Of a DNA stretch of 27,313 bases, positions 1 through 6,331 are shown piece after piece (the first letter of the stretch is position 1; every line of letters starts with the position of its first letter). Source of the DNA: CAZMUN01 sp964569815 (GTDB taxonomy: Archaea; Iainarchaeota; Iainarchaeia; Iainarchaeales; GCA-2688035); assembly GCA_964569815.1 (NCBI GenBank), contig CAZMUN010000016.1, positions 1-27,313 of the forward strand, read 5' to 3'. Below the pieces are notes generated by a model, which was not told where the DNA came from, made no database searches, and worked only from the letters and a program-made list of their open reading frames with translations. A program made the position numbers and the translations under genes.

Positions 1-472
1 TGAAAAAGGCAGGGTTGTTGGAACAAAGGGCCCCGGCTGCGGTGGCGTGCATAAGGCTGCTGCAGTTGACAAGGTTTCCTGGAAAACAAGCACGCCGGTT
101 TCAAGAATGGTTGCCGTTGGTGACAGCCTTACAGACATTGGAATGATGGAACGCGTAACAAAAGGCGGCGGCCTCGGAATAGCATTCAATGCAAACAACG
201 ATTTGCTGAAAAGAAGACCTAACGTGATTTATGCCGGAAGAAGCATTGGTCCTGCTTTTGGAATAGTGAAAGCCTTTGCTGCCCGCGGGCATGCAGGTGT
301 GAAAAAAATAGTTGATCGCAACATAAGGATGCGAAAGGCGGTGGGGGTTCCAATGAGTTTAATTGGAAGGCCTTTCCTTTTCAGGCCAGGTGTAAAAGAG
401 CATAAGGCTGCTGAAAAGTCTGCAAAGTATAGAGCAAGGGTTCGGGGAAAAAGGATTTCGAGGTTGCGTTGA
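1..472 (+). CDS. HAD-superfamily phosphatase, 5'-truncated
   Basis: The reading frame is open from base 2 to the TGA at 470-472, so the gene enters from the left and only its C-terminal part (about 156 residues) is present. An internal GTG at 47 is not needed as a start. The visible motif VAVGDSLTDIGMM is HAD motif IV (GDSxxD), which binds Mg2+. It is followed by GLGIAFNA, typical of phosphoserine-phosphatase-like and sucrose-phosphatase-like HAD proteins. The catalytic DxD motif lies outside the window, so the substrate cannot be judged. The tail is very basic (KYRARVRGKRISRLR). The stop is 1 nt before the ATG of the PfkB kinase, so the two genes are probably co-transcribed. The HAD assignment is firm; the substrate is unknown. 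Confidence 0.8.
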   Translation, partial: EKGRVVGTKGPGCGGVHKAAAVDKVSWKTSTPVSRMVAVGDSLTDIGMMERVTKGGGLGIAFNANNDLLKRRPNVIYAGRSIGPAFGIVKAFAARGHAGVKKIVDRNIRMRKAVGVPMSLIGRPFLFRPGVKEHKAAEKSAKYRARVRGKRISRLR

Positions 473-473
473 A

Positions 474-1388
474 ATGCTTGATATTCTTGCAATCGGCGCT
501 GCAAACACTGATTTCTTTTTCTGTGTGAGGCGTTTGCCTTTTGTGGATGAGGAGGTGGATGCTTTTGCTGTTGATAGGGCTTTGGGCGGCAGTGGAGCCA
601 ACTTTGCCGTGAATTGCTGTAGGCTTGGCCTGAAAGCGGGCTTTTTTGGTTGTTTGGGTCGGGATAAGGAGGGCAATGGTTTGTTGGCTGCTTTTCTAGA
701 GGCTGGTGTTGACGTTTCCAATGTAAAGAGAGTTGATGAGAGAACCGGCCGTTTTGTTACCTTGGTTGATGAAGCTGGCAACAAGCTTATGGCTGCCTTT
801 GTTGGCGCTGGAAACCTTTTGGTTAAGAAAATGGTTAAGGAGAGTGTGGTAAAGAAGGCAAAGCTTGTGCATTTGACCAGCCTTTCTTCGCAGAATGGCT
901 TTGGGGCCTTGCTGAAAGCAAAGGAGCTTGCTTTGAAGAACGGTGTTTTGGTTAGCCTTGACCCTGGCCACATTCTTGCAGAAAAGGGCCTTTCCAAGTT
1001 GAGGCCTTTGTTGGATGGAATTGACTTGTTTTTTCCAAACAGGGCTGAGCTTGAGAAGCTTTCTGGTGAAAGGGATTTGGAGGCGGGCTGCAAAAAGCTG
1101 GCTGGTTTGGTGAAAACAGTTGTTGTGACTTTGGGAGAGGATGGCTGCTTTGTTTATTCAGATGGAAAGGGTTTTTTTGTCAGGGCTTTGAAGAAAAAGG
1201 TTGTTGATTCAATTGGTGCAGGCGATGCTTTTGCTGCTGGCTTTGTTTTTGGTTTTTTGAAGAAAAGGCCTTTGCGGGAATGTGCTGTTTTGGGAAATGC
1301 TTGTGCTGGTTTGGCTGTTGAATGCCGGGGTGCTAGGGCAGGTCTTTCTGAGGCCGGGCTTTTGAAAGAAATAAAAAGGGGAGAGTAA
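474..1388 (+). CDS. PfkB-family (ribokinase-like) sugar or nucleoside kinase
   Basis: A 304-residue protein, normal length for ribokinase/PfkB enzymes. The N-terminal signature is ALGGSGANFAVNCCRLG (about residues 38-54), the substrate-binding GG region. The C-terminal signature VDSIGAGDAFAAGFVFG (about 243-259) holds the anion-hole GAGD and the catalytic Asp that deprotonates the substrate hydroxyl. The family phosphorylates sugars, nucleosides or related compounds with ATP. The exact substrate cannot be read from sequence; ribokinase, ADP-glucokinase-like and nucleoside kinases all share these motifs. The ATG lies 1 nt after the stop of the upstream HAD phosphatase, suggesting a two-gene operon with opposing phosphatase and kinase activities. 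It converges on hsp20 with a 12-nt gap. Confidence 0.9.
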   Translation: MLDILAIGAANTDFFFCVRRLPFVDEEVDAFAVDRALGGSGANFAVNCCRLGLKAGFFGCLGRDKEGNGLLAAFLEAGVDVSNVKRVDERTGRFVTLVDEAGNKLMAAFVGAGNLLVKKMVKESVVKKAKLVHLTSLSSQNGFGALLKAKELALKNGVLVSLDPGHILAEKGLSKLRPLLDGIDLFFPNRAELEKLSGERDLEAGCKKLAGLVKTVVVTLGEDGCFVYSDGKGFFVRALKKKVVDSIGAGDAFAAGFVFGFLKKRPLRECAVLGNACAGLAVECRGARAGLSEAGLLKEIKRGE

Positions 1389-1400
1389 AGGGCGTTGCCT

Positions 1401-1841
1401 TTACTCTATGTTTACTTTGTGGCCTTTGGGTTTTTCTTCTGGGTGCTTTTTTGGTATTTCTACTGAGAGCACGCCGTTGTTGAATGAGGCTTTTGCTTTT
1501 TCCGGCAGCACTTCTGTTGGAAGCGGTATGCGTCTGAAAAAGCTTTGGTAGCTTCTTTCATGGTAGTAGTAGCCTTCTTTTTCTGTTTCTTTTTGCTCTG
1601 ATTTGGTTTCTGCTTTTAGTTCAATGCCTTCTTCGTCAATGCTTATGTCGATGTCTTTTTTGTCTATTCCTGGAAGCTCTGCTGTCACTTGGAGGGTTTT
1701 TCCTTTGTCTTCCACGTCAACGAGGGGCTGCCTTACTGGGGGCATTTCCTCGCCCCAGGGGAATAGTTCGAACATTCTTCTCATTCTTCTCATTCTTCTC
1801 ATTGGCCTGAACTGGTTCCATAAATCTGGCTCGTTTGCCAT
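1401..1841 (-). CDS. hsp20: Hsp20/alpha-crystallin small heat-shock protein
   Basis: 146 residues. The N-terminus is Arg/Met-rich (three tandem RRM units at about residues 15-23), followed by an alpha-crystallin domain at about 40-130: PLVDVEDKGKTLQVTAELPGIDKKDIDISID, then the LPTEVLPEKAKASFNNGVLSVEIPK segment that carries the family's A-x-x-x-N-G-V-L motif. A C-terminal HKVNIE tail replaces the usual IXI motif. It forms cytoplasmic oligomers that hold unfolding proteins. The Arg/Met run is encoded by three tandem 9-bp units at 1773-1799. The gene has its own promoter and a strong Shine-Dalgarno. Confidence 0.93.
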   Translation of the reverse strand: MANEPDLWNQFRPMRRMRRMRRMFELFPWGEEMPPVRQPLVDVEDKGKTLQVTAELPGIDKKDIDISIDEEGIELKAETKSEQKETEKEGYYYHERSYQSFFRRIPLPTEVLPEKAKASFNNGVLSVEIPKKHPEEKPKGHKVNIE

Positions 1842-1848
1842 TTTTCTT

Positions 1849-1895
1849 ACACCTCCTTGATAATAATTATTTTTTTTTAAATTTTAAAAACTTTT
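1849..1895 (-). promoter_or_regulatory. hsp20 promoter and strong Shine-Dalgarno
   Basis: On the minus strand, AAGGAGGTG at about 1849-1858 is a near-perfect match to the archaeal anti-SD and sits 7-8 nt before the ATG at 1841. Upstream is the AT-only stretch TTTTTAAAATTTAAAA (about 1880-1895), the likely TATA box. Most other genes here look leaderless, so this strong SD is notable and fits a highly expressed chaperone. Confidence 0.65.
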
Positions 1896-1954
1896 TTGCT
1901 CTTTTTTTTTGCAAAAATTTTGAAAAAATACTGCTTTTTTTTTGGCAGAAATGC

Positions 1955-2152
1955 TTATTCTTGGTAGAATTCGTCGAAGTCTGTTTCTTCTAAGGCTTTT
2001 TCTTTTGATATTCTTAGGGCGGTTCTTCCTTCTTTTACTTCCACAACCAGTTCTAGGTTGCATTCCGGGCAGTTAAGCAAATCGCCTGCATCGTAGTCTT
2101 CCAAATCTATTTCGAATTTTTCGCCGCAGTCAGGGCATCTTACTTTTTTCAC
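1955..2152 (-). CDS. LysW-like zinc-ribbon amino-group carrier-type protein
   Basis: A 65-residue acidic protein with a zinc ribbon formed by CPDC (about residues 5-8) and CPEC (about 28-31), with the DLEDYDAGDLLNCPECNLELVVEV core typical of LysW. LysW proteins carry alpha-aminoadipate or glutamate on the side chain of a C-terminal Glu, usually in an EDWGE or EDYGE tail. Here the acidic tail ends DFDEFYQE: the final Glu is kept but the motif is divergent. No LysX/ArgX or LysZ-type partner is nearby. The start is GTG at 2152, chosen because AAGGTG lies about 8 nt upstream. It may be a carrier protein or only a small zinc ribbon of the same fold. Confidence 0.7.
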   Translation of the reverse strand: MKKVRCPDCGEKFEIDLEDYDAGDLLNCPECNLELVVEVKEGRTALRISKEKALEETDFDEFYQE

Positions 2153-2264
2153 CTTTTAGCACCTTTTGGGTTTTGTTTTTGGTAAAATTCTTTTTCAGCC
2201 TAAAAACTTTTAAAGATTGCCTTTTGGCCTGGTTTTGCTTAATTTTGGCACTGGGTGCGGTTAA

Positions 2265-2873
2265 TTAGATTGGCAGCAGGCCGATGATCGTGAATGCAAT
2301 TATTGTGAGGAGTGCTGCTGCAAGTGTCCTGCATTCCGCTGTTTTTTTGATGCTGAGATAGGTTACGTATAGTGCTGCTATCAGAAGCCCTAGGCTTGTA
2401 AGCAAAAAGAAGCTTAGAATCGGGATGTTTACTGCGTTGCTGTTTTCTTCAACAAACTCTGAAATCAGCTGGTATTGCACGTTTGGGTCAGGGCTTTGCG
2501 CTGCATTTGCTATCGCGTTCATGGCTGCGGGGGAAAGGTATGCTGGCGCGCTGAGAACTGAAAGGATAATTATTGCTAGAGCTATTGCCTGTGTCAAAGA
2601 GAGGGCTGAGAAAAGCCCTAAGAGCTTTCCTTTTGCTGCCTTTGCATTCAAAACTAGGCTTAATGCGAATGCAACCAAGACCAGCACAAAAAACCTCACA
2701 TACCCTGTTGCAATAAAATAGGCCGCGCTGTTCAATGCCGGCAGCCCAAAAACCATTTTTCCTGCAATTGAGCCAAGTGCCGGGAGCAGCACGAGAACGA
2801 GGGCAATGGCAATGTTTGGCTTTTGAAAAGCGCTTTCAACTGCCTGCTTGGGCTTTAACAAATTGAGGTTCAT
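2265..2873 (-). CDS. Polytopic membrane protein, Yip1-like
   Basis: 202 residues with about five hydrophobic helices: roughly 20-38 (IAIALVLVLLPALGSIAG), 55-78, 85-107, 148-170 and 182-202. The short N-terminal segment LLKPKQAVESAFQKPNIAIA resembles the PxxAF-type entry of archaeal Yip1-domain proteins, which are small five-helix membrane proteins of unclear function. A loop rich in Ala, Asn and Pro (about 110-140) would lie outside the membrane. The ATG at 2873 lies about 29 nt from a shared TATA box, so the transcript is probably leaderless. The Yip1 link is from topology and composition only. Confidence 0.6.
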   Translation of the reverse strand: MNLNLLKPKQAVESAFQKPNIAIALVLVLLPALGSIAGKMVFGLPALNSAAYFIATGYVRFFVLVLVAFALSLVLNAKAAKGKLLGLFSALSLTQAIALAIIILSVLSAPAYLSPAAMNAIANAAQSPDPNVQYQLISEFVEENSNAVNIPILSFFLLTSLGLLIAALYVTYLSIKKTAECRTLAAALLTIIAFTIIGLLPI

Positions 2874-2895
2874 GATTGCTATATATATGAAATCG

Positions 2896-2907
2896 TAATA
2901 TTTAAAG
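2896..2907. promoter_or_regulatory. Shared bidirectional TATA element
   Basis: TAATATTTAAAG is close to self-complementary and can serve as a TATA box in both directions. Its centre is about 29 nt from the minus-strand ATG at 2873 and about 33 nt from the plus-strand ATG at 2935. Both transcripts would have almost no leader, the usual arrangement in archaea with leaderless mRNAs. No other TATA-like sequence stands in the 61-bp gap at the correct distance for both genes. Confidence 0.55.
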
Positions 2908-2934
2908 ATAACCCTTGACCTAATTTATGTTATA

Positions 2935-3621
2935 ATGGCTAGAAAAAAGCCTTCCGGGAAAAAGCCTTTAAAGGGCCCAACACCAAAAAGAAAAAAGCCC
3001 TTGCCCCGTGAGGCCGCAAGATATCTTCGCCAAGGGCTTCAGACAAGGGTTACGCCTTCTGTTAAGGGCTATGCAAGCCAGTTTCATGGCTCGGGCTTGA
3101 AAATGGTTCGGCATGTTTTGGAGGATTTGGGAAGGTTTCGAAGAAAGCATTTGCCGATGGAAGAGCTTAGAAAGGTTTACGCAAAGCGTTCTGCTGACGA
3201 TATTCTGAGAGACAGGTGGATTGCTTTTCCAAAAGGAGAGCGGATTGAGCCAAGCCGGTACGCTGCTATCGCAGGCTGCATTGACTACAATGTAGTTCTT
3301 TGCGCTGTGCTGCGAGCCAAGGGAATCCCTGCAAAGTTTACAAGGGAAAGCCTTCATTCAGCTACACTGTTTTTTTTGAACGGGCGCTGGTATAAGGCAG
3401 ACCCGACTGTTTACCTTACAAGGTATGCTGCAGAGCTTCATATAAGAAGGGGCAACAATGTTGACTTGTCCAAGATTCCTGGTCCTGTAGAAGAGGTTCC
3501 GGAACACAGGCTCTGGCTTATGGAGCAGGCCAAGCAGTTGGGCCATTTTGCCGAGGGCCTTGACGCTTGGGATATTGGAATTTTTTCTTTGCGAAGCTTT
3601 GACAAGTACCAAAAGAAGTAA
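2935..3621 (+). CDS. Transglutaminase-fold cysteine protein
   Basis: 228 residues. The first 30 are Lys/Pro/Arg-rich and there is no signal peptide or membrane helix, so the protein is probably cytosolic or nucleic-acid associated. Residues about 110-160 look like the core of a transglutaminase-like fold: GCIDYNVVLCAVLRAKGIPAKF supplies the Cys at the helix start, LHSATLFFLNGRWYKADPT supplies the His and Asp, giving a Cys-His-Asp triad. In this superfamily the triad serves proteases, amidases or cross-linking enzymes; some members are inactive. The substrate is unknown. The start was chosen for its distance from the shared TATA box. It converges on tyrS with a 7-nt gap. Confidence 0.7.
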   Translation: MARKKPSGKKPLKGPTPKRKKPLPREAARYLRQGLQTRVTPSVKGYASQFHGSGLKMVRHVLEDLGRFRRKHLPMEELRKVYAKRSADDILRDRWIAFPKGERIEPSRYAAIAGCIDYNVVLCAVLRAKGIPAKFTRESLHSATLFFLNGRWYKADPTVYLTRYAAELHIRRGNNVDLSKIPGPVEEVPEHRLWLMEQAKQLGHFAEGLDAWDIGIFSLRSFDKYQKK

Positions 3622-3628
3622 TATTGGG

Positions 3629-4699
3629 TTACCTTGTCACTTCAAATCCTTTTACCTGTTCCAAAAGCTGTTTGGCTTTTCCTTTTGAAAAGTGTTTTCT
3701 TACCGGTTCAACCAATTCGTTTATGTAAGAGGCTGTCGCGTTTTTTAGGTCTGCTGGATGCAGTTCCCCTAAAGCAAACGCTTTTTGCAGTTCGTCGTAG
3801 GAATTGTATTCCACGTTGCCGCCAAACCTCTGCGGCCTTTCAACCTTCATTTTTTCAAATCTTTCAAAAACCATGTATTTTGCGTATTCCAGCACAGGGT
3901 TTTCTTCAACCTGCTTTTCCGGGCAGTAGGCCTTTGAAATCTTTCTCTTTATTTCTTTTTCTGAGTCGGTCATGAATATGGCGGAATCTGGAATGCTTTT
4001 GCTCATCTTGAGCTCGATTTCGCGTTCCTTTCCCTGTGCAGAGCTTTTTGGCATCTGCAGTCCCATGATCATGTGGTGGCTTACTACAACAGGCTTCCAG
4101 AACCCTGCTTTTGGGCCTACTTCGCGGGCAAGCATGTTCACTTTCCTTTGGTCCATCCCAAGCTGTGTGATGTCGCACTCCAAATGGAATATGTCTGCTG
4201 CCTGCATGCAGGGGTAAAAGATCTGTGACGCGCTTAATGCTTCTGATTCCTTTCTGCCCATTATCTGCGAGCATCGCGTGATTCTTTTAACCGTGCTGTT
4301 GACTGCAATCCCCATAACTTTTTTCCAATAATCTGGCTCGGCTACCAGGTCTGAGGCCCAAACAAATTCGACTTTTTTTGTGTCAAGGCCGCAGGCATTC
4401 CATGTTTCAATAAGGTATTTTCCTGCAGCCTGAATGTTTTCCAGGTTTCCTGAAAGCTTTTTGTTGGCCATTGCATGCCAGTCTGCTACAAGCATTTTGA
4501 AACGGCAGCCTGCTTTCACCATTTTATCTATGTTTATGGCTCTCATAAGGCCCTGGGCGATGTGCACTTGGCCGCTTGGCTCAAAGCCGTCGTATGCCAC
4601 GGGCTTTTTCTTCTTTTCAAAAAGCTCTTTGAGTTCTTCTTCTGTTATGATTTCTTCGCCCACTTCTCTTGCAAGGGCAAGCCTTTTTTCCAAATCCAT
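3629..4699 (-). CDS. tyrS: Tyrosyl-tRNA synthetase, archaeal type
   Basis: 356 residues, the normal length for archaeal/eukaryotic TyrRS. A class I synthetase with the HIGH-type motif HIAQG (about residues 46-50) after the YDGFEPSGQ segment, and KMSKS at about 232-236. It charges tRNA-Tyr in the cytosol. The mid-region ASQIFYPCMQAADIFHLECDITQLGMDQRKVNMLAREVG is the tyrosine-pocket segment shared with TyrRS. It has no bacterial S4 domain, which supports an archaeal source. The ATG at 4699 follows a TATA-like element in the gap shared with the divergent ribL. Confidence 0.96.
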   Translation of the reverse strand: MDLEKRLALAREVGEEIITEEELKELFEKKKKPVAYDGFEPSGQVHIAQGLMRAINIDKMVKAGCRFKMLVADWHAMANKKLSGNLENIQAAGKYLIETWNACGLDTKKVEFVWASDLVAEPDYWKKVMGIAVNSTVKRITRCSQIMGRKESEALSASQIFYPCMQAADIFHLECDITQLGMDQRKVNMLAREVGPKAGFWKPVVVSHHMIMGLQMPKSSAQGKEREIELKMSKSIPDSAIFMTDSEKEIKRKISKAYCPEKQVEENPVLEYAKYMVFERFEKMKVERPQRFGGNVEYNSYDELQKAFALGELHPADLKNATASYINELVEPVRKHFSKGKAKQLLEQVKGFEVTR

Positions 4700-4704
4700 T
4701 TCAG

Positions 4705-4756
4705 ACCACTAAATTATATTAAGTTAAGAGTATTTATAGTTAATCAATTTAGTGGT
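4705..4756. promoter_or_regulatory. Divergent tyrS/ribL promoter with mirrored 11-bp boxes
   Basis: The 60-bp gap contains the perfect inverted repeat ACCACTAAATT (4705-4715) and AATTTAGTGGT (4746-4756). Each arm ends 3-6 nt from a start codon, so both mRNAs would carry the same sequence, AATTTAGTGGT, just before the ATG. TATTTATA at 4731-4738 can act as a TATA box in both directions. The arms may be initiator elements or one operator controlling both genes. Confidence 0.5.
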
Positions 4757-4759
4757 TTT

Positions 4760-5167
4760 ATGCGCACGGCAATGGCTTTTGGAACGTTTGATTTCTTGCA
4801 CCCCGGGCACTTGTTTTACTTGAAAAAGGCCAGTGGTTTGGGGGACAAGCTTGTGGTTGTTGTGGCCCGTGACGAAAATGTGAAAAAAATAAAGCACAAA
4901 AGGCCTTTGAACAGCGAAAAAGACCGCTTGCAACTGGTTCAGGCCCTGGATTTTGTTGACAAAGCCGTTTTGGGCGACCGGGAAATGAGAAATTGGAGTG
5001 TGATAAAAAGATTTCACCCCACAACGGTTGCTTTGGGCTATGACCAGTGGGCCTCTATTCCAAGCTTGAGAGAACAGCTTGAAGAAATTGGGTTGAGGCC
5101 GCGCATTGTAAGAATAAAGTCTTTCAAGCCGGGGAAAAACAGTTCAACAAAGCTCAGGAAGCGCTAG
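4760..5167 (+). CDS. ribL: FAD synthase RibL (nucleotidyltransferase)
   Basis: 135 residues from the ATG at 4760. The frame stays open far upstream, but that region is inside tyrS on the other strand, and only 4760 fits the TATA box and the family's start. The N-terminal MAFGTFDFLHPGHLFYLKKA carries the GTFDxxHxGH motif of cytidylyltransferase-like nucleotidyltransferases. VVVVARDENVKKIKHKRPLNSEKDRLQLV and VDKAVLGD match archaeal RibL closely. RibL transfers AMP to FMN to make FAD. The C-terminal Cys residues described for the methanogen enzyme are absent; the tail is SSTKLRKR. The ECF transporter 600 bp downstream may deliver its precursor. Confidence 0.85.
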   Translation: MRTAMAFGTFDFLHPGHLFYLKKASGLGDKLVVVVARDENVKKIKHKRPLNSEKDRLQLVQALDFVDKAVLGDREMRNWSVIKRFHPTTVALGYDQWASIPSLREQLEEIGLRPRIVRIKSFKPGKNSSTKLRKR

Positions 5168-5399
5168 GCTTTTTTGATTTCAGCAGAGACCAGCTGAAAA
5201 GGCTTAATGCAAGGTAATATGTGGCAATCCCCAAAACAGTGATAAAAAGCAGGTTAAACAGTTCAGACCATGTTTCTGTTTCAAGGCTGCTGCTTGTTCT
5301 CACAGTGGCTAATGCAAAAGACCCCAGCATTGAAAGAATCAAGAGCACGAGACCGCTTCTTGAAAGCAGGGTAACGTTTTTCAGGGTAAGGCCCTTCAT
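5154..5399 (-). CDS. Small two-helix membrane protein, paralog A
   Basis: 81 residues with two hydrophobic helices (about 15-33 and 47-70) and a basic tail. The segment WSELFNLLFITVLGIATYYLALSLFSWSLLKSKK aligns with WERFFDLMAIAVLGIAVYYFSFGVLAKLFIQKK of the gene at 5463-5699, so the two are tandem duplicates on the same strand. The last 14 nt overlap the 3' end of ribL on the opposite strand. No known family is recognised. A TATA box 25 nt upstream and a palindrome at the start suggest separate control. Confidence 0.65.
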   Translation of the reverse strand: MKGLTLKNVTLLSRSGLVLLILSMLGSFALATVRTSSSLETETWSELFNLLFITVLGIATYYLALSLFSWSLLKSKKPSAS

Positions 5400-5430
5400 A
5401 ACCTAATTAGGTTTCAGTGGTATAAAAATC
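5400..5430 (-). promoter_or_regulatory. Promoter with perfect 14-bp palindrome
   Basis: AACCTAATTAGGTT at 5400-5413 is a perfect palindrome touching the ATG at 5399. On the minus strand GATTTTTATACC (about 5419-5430) is a TATA box centred about 25 nt from that ATG. A dimeric repressor bound here would cover the transcription start. It could also be chance in AT-rich DNA. Confidence 0.4.
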
Positions 5431-5462
5431 TTTGCTGCAGGGCCTGTTGGTTTTGTAAAACC

Positions 5463-5699
5463 TTAAACAACCTGCTTTTTTTGGATGAAAAGCTTTGCCA
5501 GCACTCCAAAAGAGAAGTAATAGACTGCAATTCCCAAAACAGCGATTGCCATCAGGTCAAAGAACCTTTCCCATGTCAGTGCATCAAGCACTGAAAGCAC
5601 CATGAACAAGATTCCCAAAAACACGGCTATTGAAAACAGCCCTAGGGCAATGCTGCTTACCGAAAGCGATTTCATCATTTCTTGACTTATTGGTTTCAT
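5463..5699 (-). CDS. Small two-helix membrane protein, paralog B
   Basis: 78 residues, two hydrophobic helices (about 14-36 and 46-70), a C-terminal KKQVV. It shares the W-x2-x-F-x-L-x-x-x-A/T-V-L-G-I-A-x-Y-Y core with the neighbour at 5154-5399, and the same order of helix, short polar loop with Trp, helix and Lys-rich tail. On the minus strand a TTTTTTATAC TATA box lies about 25-30 nt from the ATG. Function unknown; such short pairs could be holin-like or subunits of a small membrane complex, but nothing in the sequence decides this. Confidence 0.65.
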   Translation of the reverse strand: MKPISQEMMKSLSVSSIALGLFSIAVFLGILFMVLSVLDALTWERFFDLMAIAVLGIAVYYFSFGVLAKLFIQKKQVV

Positions 5700-5794
5700 G
5701 CCAACTATTACCCCTTTTCCAGTATAAAAAAATAGCGGTAACCCATTTTTGTTAACCCTAACGTTTTTAAGTAGTTATTTTTACCTCTTTTTCT

Positions 5795-6331
5795 ATGAAC
5801 AGGATAAAGCTTCTGGTTACAGCCGGAATGCTTGCAGGCCTCAGCGTTCTTTTGCAGGTTAACCCTCTTTTTGTTGAAACTCCTTGGGGCATGCAGATTG
5901 ACTTGGTTGCAGTTCCCTGGCTTATTGCCTCAATGCTTTTGGGGCTTTTTGGAGGCCTTGTCACAAGCTCTGTTTCGGCTTTGGTTATTGCCCTGGTTGC
6001 AAAAACCGGCTGGCTTGGCGCTTTGATGAAATTCGTTGCCACCATTCCTTTGGTGGCTGCAATTGGCTTGGCCCGCATTAAATCAAAAAACCCTGGCTTG
6101 AGGGTCTTTGTTGTGGCACTTGCGGCAGCAATTTTTGCAAGGACTGTTTTTGCAATTGTCTTAAACTACTATTTTGCTATGCCGATTTGGCTTGGCAAAA
6201 CCACTGGAGAGCTTTTTGCTGTTATTCCCCTTTGGTGGATTTATGTTCCAAACACGATTCAAAGCCTTTTAGAGTTTTCTGTTGCATGGCTTCTTGTTTT
6301 CAAAACAAAGCTTAAGGGAAAAATAGAATGA
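5795..6331 (+). CDS. ECF transporter S component, RibU-like
   Basis: 178 residues with five to six membrane helices, the usual size of an ECF substrate-binding S component. GMQIDLVAVPWLIASMLLGLFGGLVTS (about 31-57) and VLNYYFAMPIWLG (about 116-128) resemble the PxLxAxxxxGPxxG and NYxxxxPxY segments of riboflavin-specific RibU. The nearby FAD synthase RibL agrees with a flavin substrate. Its stop overlaps the ATG of the ATPase gene by 4 nt (ATGA), so it heads an S-A-T operon with a dedicated energy module. The ATG is about 28 nt from a TTTTTAAG TATA-like box, so a leaderless start is likely. Riboflavin specificity is inferred. Confidence 0.75.
   Translation: MNRIKLLVTAGMLAGLSVLLQVNPLFVETPWGMQIDLVAVPWLIASMLLGLFGGLVTSSVSALVIALVAKTGWLGALMKFVATIPLVAAIGLARIKSKNPGLRVFVVALAAAIFARTVFAIVLNYYFAMPIWLGKTTGELFAVIPLWWIYVPNTIQSLLEFSVAWLLVFKTKLKGKIE

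Noticed and set aside
359..1093. Long open frame on the minus strand opposite the PfkB gene
   Set aside because: It is Ser/Lys/Pro-rich without family motifs and lies antisense to a clear kinase with intact signatures.
1773..1799. Tandem 9-bp repeat as a CRISPR or regulatory repeat
   Set aside because: It lies in frame inside hsp20 and codes for repeated Arg-Arg-Met. No CRISPR array was seen anywhere in the window.
4475..4759. Upstream extension of the ribL frame
   Set aside because: This part is antisense to conserved tyrS sequence, and the family's N-terminus and the TATA box both fit the ATG at 4760.
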